Assembly: GCA_035772785.1 (NCBI GenBank)
Contig: JAOCPU010000048.1
Span: 1 to 64,000, forward strand
Length of the DNA: 64,000 nucleotides
Direction: 5' to 3'
Source of the DNA: Phlebiopsis flavidoalba
Lineage: Eukaryota; Basidiomycota; Agaricomycetes; Polyporales; Phanerochaetaceae
Numbering within the stretch: the stretch's first letter is position 1; each line of letters starts with the position of its first letter. Of the stretch, positions 58,806-64,000 are shown piece by piece. The notes below the pieces were generated by a model, which made no database searches, had not been told where the DNA came from, and saw only the letters and a program-made list of their open reading frames with translations. Position numbers and translations under genes: made by a program.

Positions 58806-59566
58806 ATGTTCTCTTTCAACCTTCGTGGTGCGGCCGCAACTTCAGTAGCAGTCTGCTTCCTTGCTTTTGGTGCATGGATTACCGTGATTCATGCATGGGG
58901 ACCCCAGATCCGAATCGTGATCGGTAAAGCCTCGGTTTGTTCGATTCTACATCGTGTGTGGCTGAACATTGACCGCAGAGATCTACAACAATTCCAAGTC
59001 AGTCAATCCCAATTAACGTCTAATGACATCTACTCACCATATTCTTAGACCGACCGACTCTTGCGACTCTATTAATGCGTGGGCCGGGTTGACTGAAGCT
59101 CAGCTGAAGGCTTTGAATCCTGGGCTGCACGACTGTAAGCCTGTCATCTGAATTTCATTCAACGTTCCATTCAACACTTCAAAACCCCATCAGGTGGACC
59201 CGCCTATGGACGTTCAGAGGGTTTGCTTGAGATGTATGTGTTCAATCTCTGCCCCTAAAATGGCTACTCTAATCCGTTCTCTTTCGTTTTCACAGCCCTA
59301 CACTCCAACGTGCTACGTTAACCAGACAGCGACGGAAACTACATGCAATTACCTACTTGCTCGATGGGAACTCACGGTCGCCGACTTTGTCGCGCTCAAT
59401 GACAACGTCGATGACAGCCTGCGGCAACGATGCTTGTCATCGGACAGCCCGTGCGTGTCTGTTTCATTTCAAGTTATAGCTCCTGCTGACGGCTGTCTAC
59501 CTAGTACTGTGTCCCAGCTCTTACTGCTACCCGGGCAACACCCATCCGGACTGTAACATTGATTAG
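58806..59566 (+). CDS. Secreted LysM-domain protein
   Basis: A signal peptide (MFSFNLRGAAATSVAVCFLA, FGAWITVIHA) is followed by GPQIRIVI. A short exon EIYNN sits between two introns, and the join AA|A gives KPTDSCDSINAWAGLTEAQL and KALNPGLHDC, the first LysM. After a further intron (GTAAGC to CATCAG) comes GPAYGRSEGLLE. The second LysM reads YTPTCYVNQTATETTCNYLL, ARWELTVADFVALND, then (frameshifted) TMLVIGQPV and CVSVSFQV. The Cys-rich C-terminus is CPSSYCYPGNTHPDC with a stop at 59564-59566. LysM domains bind chitin and peptidoglycan-type glycans. Secreted fungal LysM proteins bind chitin fragments or protect hyphal walls. Length about 180 residues, in the normal range. Intron structure is canonical at 58919-58973 and 59000-59049. 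Confidence 0.75.
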
Positions 59567-60970
59567 AAGGGCTCTCAAATACGAAAACGAAGTGTACAAA
59601 GTCTAATGCTGCCTCTGTGTAGCTAGTATAGGCTCAGCAATGCTTTATACTTTGTCGCATGACACAATAGCCATTTCGTGTTGGTTGTCTCCTTCCCATT
59701 GACTCATGAAGCGGTACTTGCTCGAAAGCGTTTGGCGTACACATCTCGGGATTGTGGGTCTGTCATTTATCGTCACCTGAGCTCTCGGTACGTAAGCGAC
59801 ATCCTTTTACGGCTTTCAATGATTTCCCTCGACACTGACGTTATCTCAGCCGGACCAATTAGGAGATGCCTTGACGTATAAGCTTCGCGCTCTTCTGCCA
59901 AGAACGATACCGCCTACAGATCCGCTTACTCTTCAGGCATCCGCTTCCTAGCACAGACGACGGCAGCGCCACGTCTGCCACAACGCCAGCGTCACCCCAC
60001 ATGAATGCCGCCAAACCTAACGTACCTCGTGATCTACACTCGCCCCACCCACAAACGCTTGCCTTTCAGAAGCTTTCCCCATAGCGCTTCGAGAGCTACC
60101 AGATCACGGGCGGTACCGCCAGTGCGGGCACGTCCACTGCCGTGCCATTGGGATGAACAGGCTCTCGCTCTGTCCTCGTTGCGTTCGGCCTCGCAATAGA
60201 TGTGGGGCAGTACGGATAGGCTATCGCGTATCTCATTTCGTGGTCGCCGGGCGCACGCGCGGTGATCCTGCTGCTGCAATGGACTCAACAGCCCGTGCGC
60301 GTGCGCCCCTGTGTGCTTTGTAGTGGGCCGGTATGATCGCGCGTGCCGGCGAGCCGCGGCGAGTAGTGGGCAGACTCTGGTGGCGAAAGACGGTAGGCTG
60401 CAACGACCTTGCCTGACGCCACAATGTCAATACGGCGGCGGCATCTACGTACACTTTCGACCCACCGAGCGCACTGGGCTTATTCGGCCGTACACGAAGA
60501 GAGCCGAGACAGCACACGGACGCCCGCCAGCCGCCAGCGAGAGTTACCGCGATGGACCGTTGTAATGGCAGCGCTTCGCTGGATCGGGAGCAGCACGAGG
60601 AGAGCGCTGCTTGACCACGGCTTCGTGAAAACCTTGGGTTCAGTCTGAGCGAATGTATGCGAGCTATCAAATGACTGCCCCAAGATCCCCGTCCGGGCTT
60701 CTCCCAAACGCCACGCTATGTACTCGGTTGTAAGGGACGCTTCTTTTCATTTGAGGGGTGCCGTTCTAGGGACGTAAGATGCGAAGTGCGAGGTATATAT
60801 TCCGTATGTATGCGTGGTATCATGAGTGCGTCGTGAGCTGTAACGGGTTGTATGTATGCTGATCTACTACTATCTATTATGCCAATGTCAGGGTTCTATT
60901 TCTGCAGGGACCCAAGTGGCGGTGACAGTCAGTACGTGCAAGAGTATGTGCAAGAGAAAGACAAGGGGGC
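59567..60970. other. No firmly supported gene
   Basis: Frames on both strands at 60233-60670 overlap and are alanine/arginine-rich. Nothing with a domain or splice signal. Confidence 0.3.
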
Positions 60971-60973
60971 GCC

Positions 60974-62105
60974 TCAGTCCAGCGAGCACGAGACGATCGT
61001 GAGAGAAAGGAAGGAAACGTAATGATACATCGTAAGGTCGTTGCAGGGCGTGTCTAGATTGGGGAGAGCGTGAAAAGGAACATGCGGATCAGGCGTGGCG
61101 TAAAATGCGGGTCGCGCAGAGGCGCGGCGGCGGCGGCACGAACAAGAGATTGTTGGTGTGGTTGGTGAGAAAGGAAAGGGACGGCAGCCGTGGCACATGG
61201 ATCCGTCCGCAATCGGGTACACCCGGGCACGCGACAGGGCTGTCGTTCACCAGGGATTTTTTGTGTGGATTTGCGTGGGGCTTCTCAGTACGACGCGACT
61301 GCGGTCTCTGCCGTGAGCTGTGCTACTGCTGGCTGTGCCTGCTGCTGGTGGTTCCTTGAGCCCCTCCCGCGACACTAAACGAACAGCCGGTGAACAGGCG
61401 TTTTGGAGCAATGGGGACACCTTCCTTATTCGGGGATACGGTGCGAGATGGGCTACCGGAAGAGCGCACGGTAGTATAGGGGTCATTGTTCTGGCACGAG
61501 GTTTGATGATCAGGAGGATGTGTGGCACGACGTAGAAACGACCCTATTGCACATCCTCACGACGACCGTAACAGTCCCTCCCGTAGGTCGCCGCGGTAAA
61601 TACTACATCTACATCTTCACCGTTGCGCGGTTTGGAGAGGGGAGCACAATCTGCTTCATTGAGGGCATCATAGTGGTACTCCTGGTACCTAGCCTTGGGC
61701 ACTTGTGTGAATCATGGCTGTGGGAGCTGTGCGAGGCATACGACGTCGGCGAGGTGCGGGTCGTGGGCGAGGTCGGGCTGTGGTGTGAGCGGGACCCCTG
61801 CGAGGAATGACTTGTAGCCACTCTCTACTGGAGCTGTGAAAGAGCGGTGGGGCTCAGGTCGGGACGATCGCTCGCTCACAGGAGAGGTAGAGGGACGAAC
61901 TGTGGTGGACGACTGTCCTCCTCGTCGTGAGGAGTGGAGGTAGCCGTGCGCTGGTGGTACAGAGGTGGAGCGCTCAACCCGTGAATGGGGTTGGCATACT
62001 GGTTGTAGCGACCTGACTGGTCTGTGACCCAGTTCGAAAACACGACTCCCTGGTTCTCGATGTACTTTTCGTACGCCTATCGGGGGAGTAGTCGTACTCT
62101 GTCAT
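60974..62105 (-). CDS. Ser/His-rich low-complexity protein with MTEY N-terminus
   Basis: The minus strand starts MTEYDYSPD at 62105, then in a shifted frame AYEKYIENQGVVFSNWVTDQ and SGRYNQYANPIHGL, and a low-complexity tail with ATSHSSQGSRSHHSPTSPTT and SYASHSSHSHDSHK (61640-61820). Frames further down to 60974 (SPTTPTISCSCRRRR and DPHVPFHALPNL) may be the C-terminal part. The MTEY-x-YSPxAYExY start with a following W parallels the gene at 50438, so the two appear to be paralogues with unrelated disordered tails. TATA box 100 bp upstream. Function unknown. The 3' limit is uncertain. Confidence 0.45.
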
Positions 62106-62204
62106 CGATGATACTTCACGGGGAGTGGTAAGGAAGCAAGGTGAGGCGAGGGTCGAGCGGATAGGTGTGGAAAGTTGGGAGGTCGGGGAGGCGGACAAGG
62201 CTAG

Positions 62205-62211
62205 TTTTATA
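62205..62211 (-). promoter_or_regulatory. TATA box of the 62105 MTEY gene
   Basis: The minus strand reads TATAAAA, 100 bp before the ATG. Confidence 0.55.
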
Positions 62212-62259
62212 ACCGTCTCGGAGGAGATGGTAGCCGCGTAACAATCAGGAGATGGATAG

Positions 62260-64000
62260 AGCGACAAGGGAGATGGAACCGGGAGTCTATGTAGTCAGAG
62301 AAATGGAAAGGCTGTGCCTTCGGAGGTATCTGGGGTATTGTGGGTATGAGCAGGAGAAGGAGAACACGCACTGCGTGGCGTGGCTTGGGCTCGAGAGAGC
62401 CGCCTCGAGTGCGGTGACAGCTCAAGATAAACGTGCACGGGTTGCCAAATTTGGCTCTCAGGGTCAGCCTTCGGCATTTGCCCGGCTCGCAACAATTGCT
62501 CTTTTGTCGCCGTCACATCTGGCTTTGTCTTGTTTCCTTCTACTAGTCCAGGGCCATGGCTCGACAATAACACCTCGATGCTACCAACCGCCACTCGCTC
62601 GCTTGTGCTTCTTATTTTTACTGCTCAAAATCTCTTGGTCATTGTCAAACACAGCTAACAAATCCCGGGTTCAAGCCCGGCCTGCCACGGCTCGTCACCG
62701 CCCGTGAAAGCCTGCTCTGAACTCTCGCCTTATTCCTGCGCGACCCGCTCTATCAAAACTGATCACGCAAATTCCTGACCTGGACACAAAGACCTTCGAT
62801 GACGCCTCAATCTCGGCGGGATCATAAACCAGCGCAGCGTTCCCCATATTAGACTCCCACAGCCTCACTTGTCAGCACTTGTCCAGTGGCTCGGTGTGGC
62901 GCTAGTCCTCGACGACGGGTCTGGACGGCCTGCTGAACTGAATACCCAGTTCCCGCGGTGGCTCCCTCGTTGTACCTACTGTGTCTCGTGACGATCTCGC
63001 TGCCGTGATAGCGTGGACAGTGTCCAGATCGCAGCAGCTGGTGCCCGGTCAGGGACGTCAAGTAGCCATGGCTAGACAAACATACGCATGGCGACAGTGT
63101 AGCACCTAAGATTCACTGAGCTCACCAGTGCAGCAAAATGGGTACAGGAATAGACTTCGCACTGGCACGCCACAGTGTCTGGGGCTCCCGCTTTCTCGCC
63201 ACATACGGAACAAGCAATGGTGCAAAGGCGATACTATCTGTACATCGACTACGTCAATCTTTCTACATGATGATTGTGTCGAACATGGAATATGGGATGT
63301 GAGCCTAAGTTTCGCCTTGACATGTCACAATTTTGTTGCTAATTTTGTCTCCTTCGCCAGCTGAGGCTGATGTCCCGATTTTCGGATTATTAGGTGCATT
63401 CATCTGTTGCTGTGCTTCTTACTTCTCCCCTTAAGCAATGTCTTTCTACGTCAACGCTTGTTTGCACAACCCTCTCATTCCAGCACGGCTGTCATTCACC
63501 TGATTCTGACCCTCATACCCATCACAGCGACTTAAGCGAAGGAAGTCGGAGGAGTTTGCTATACTGACCTTCGTGGTATCGGGTGCCTGGGGGTCCTCCT
63601 CTCACTATGGTTTCAAACACAACGGTTCCACGCCCATTCGACAACACCATTCATACCTTCTCCTTATGCGATTTTATATTCTCTATCTCCGAACATTCGT
63701 AGAGGAATTCCTGCTATTCAGTGCTTACAGGTTTCTGTGAACGCAATGACGTCTTGATCGTCTAGGACTAGAGAGAGCGAGCCAACAACGTAGGTTCCTT
63801 CTCCCCAGCCCAACTTTATTTCGGTCGTAGCGTCTCTCCCACAACACGCTGCGTGGCTCTCAGTTTCCGATCGCTCGTCTCACTGGTGGGCATGACGTCT
63901 GGCCGTGGGGTTCGCCGGCGGCTAGGATCAGTATACGTCAATATTCGATGGTTGACACTCGTCCACGCTATGCCGTGCATGAGTGTGGCGAGCGGGGTCT
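62260..64000. other. Right end of window, no firmly supported gene
   Basis: A plus frame at 62252-62707 (151 codons) is uninterrupted but overlaps the promoter of the divergent MTEY gene and has no domain. The rest contains only short frames. A gene could start near the right edge and continue outside. Confidence 0.3.

Noticed and set aside
62664..62681. tRNA-like T arm (CCGGG-TTCAAG-CCCGG)
   Set aside because: The hairpin is perfect but the loop is one base short for a T loop, and no matching acceptor, D or anticodon arms are found on either side.

Overview
The window looks like nuclear DNA of a filamentous basidiomycete, probably an Agaricomycete. The evidence is many short introns (about 50-60 bp, GTRNGY donors, CTRAC-like branch points, YAG acceptors), TATA boxes 50-130 bp upstream of start codons, and the gene families present: DUF6533 membrane proteins, F-box/leucine-rich proteins, a LysM secreted protein, a TAP-like hydrolase and a two-domain trehalose synthase/phosphatase protein. 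The repertoire resembles Rhizoctonia/Ceratobasidiaceae, but that is inference. There are no bacterial operons, rRNA genes, CRISPR arrays or convincing tRNAs.

Almost every recognisable gene, housekeeping genes included, is broken by single-base insertions or deletions, while its introns and conserved motifs are otherwise intact. Either the assembly carries uncorrected indels or the locus is decaying. The first seems likelier. Coding features are therefore given as whole-gene spans read across frameshifts.

Layout. 0-2 kb: Ty3/Gypsy gag (minus) with a possible LTR. 3.3-4.2 kb: F-box-like remnant. 4.6-5.4 kb: small unknown gene with a TATA box. 7.2-9.0 kb: serine carboxypeptidase (S10). 9.8-14.8 kb: two tandem DUF6533 genes. 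16.3-20.3 kb: trehalose-phosphate synthase/phosphatase family gene. 21.3-25.7 kb: four-unit tandem array, each unit with a promoter-like segment and a small multi-exon gene. 26.0-27.6 kb: F-box/LRR gene. 28.7-29.4 kb: C2H2-like zinc-finger protein. 30.8-33.2 kb: TAP-like secreted hydrolase. 33.8-37.6 kb: two tandem aldo/keto reductases. 38.4-39.4 kb: CCDC137-like nuclear protein. 39.8-41.0 kb: 1-Cys peroxiredoxin. 42.2-47 kb: repeat-rich segment with a 403-bp TA-flanked MITE, hairpins, a 69-bp duplication, a small membrane-protein gene, a GCGAGAC-rich inverted element and a dynamin fragment. 47.1-47.9 kb: ESCRT-II subunit SNF8/VPS22. 49-50.6 kb and 61-62.2 kb: two low-complexity proteins sharing an MTEY N-terminus. 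53.6-54.3 kb: second TA-flanked MITE (702 bp). 56.3-57.4 kb: TIM-barrel isomerase/dehydratase-like gene. 58.8-59.6 kb: LysM secreted protein.

The genes do not form one pathway. The recurring theme is local duplication (DUF6533 pair, AKR pair, four-unit array, F-box genes, MTEY pair) among ordinary housekeeping genes and small transposon remnants. The best candidate for something undescribed is the 21.3-25.7 kb array, in which the outer units keep TATA boxes that the inner units have lost.
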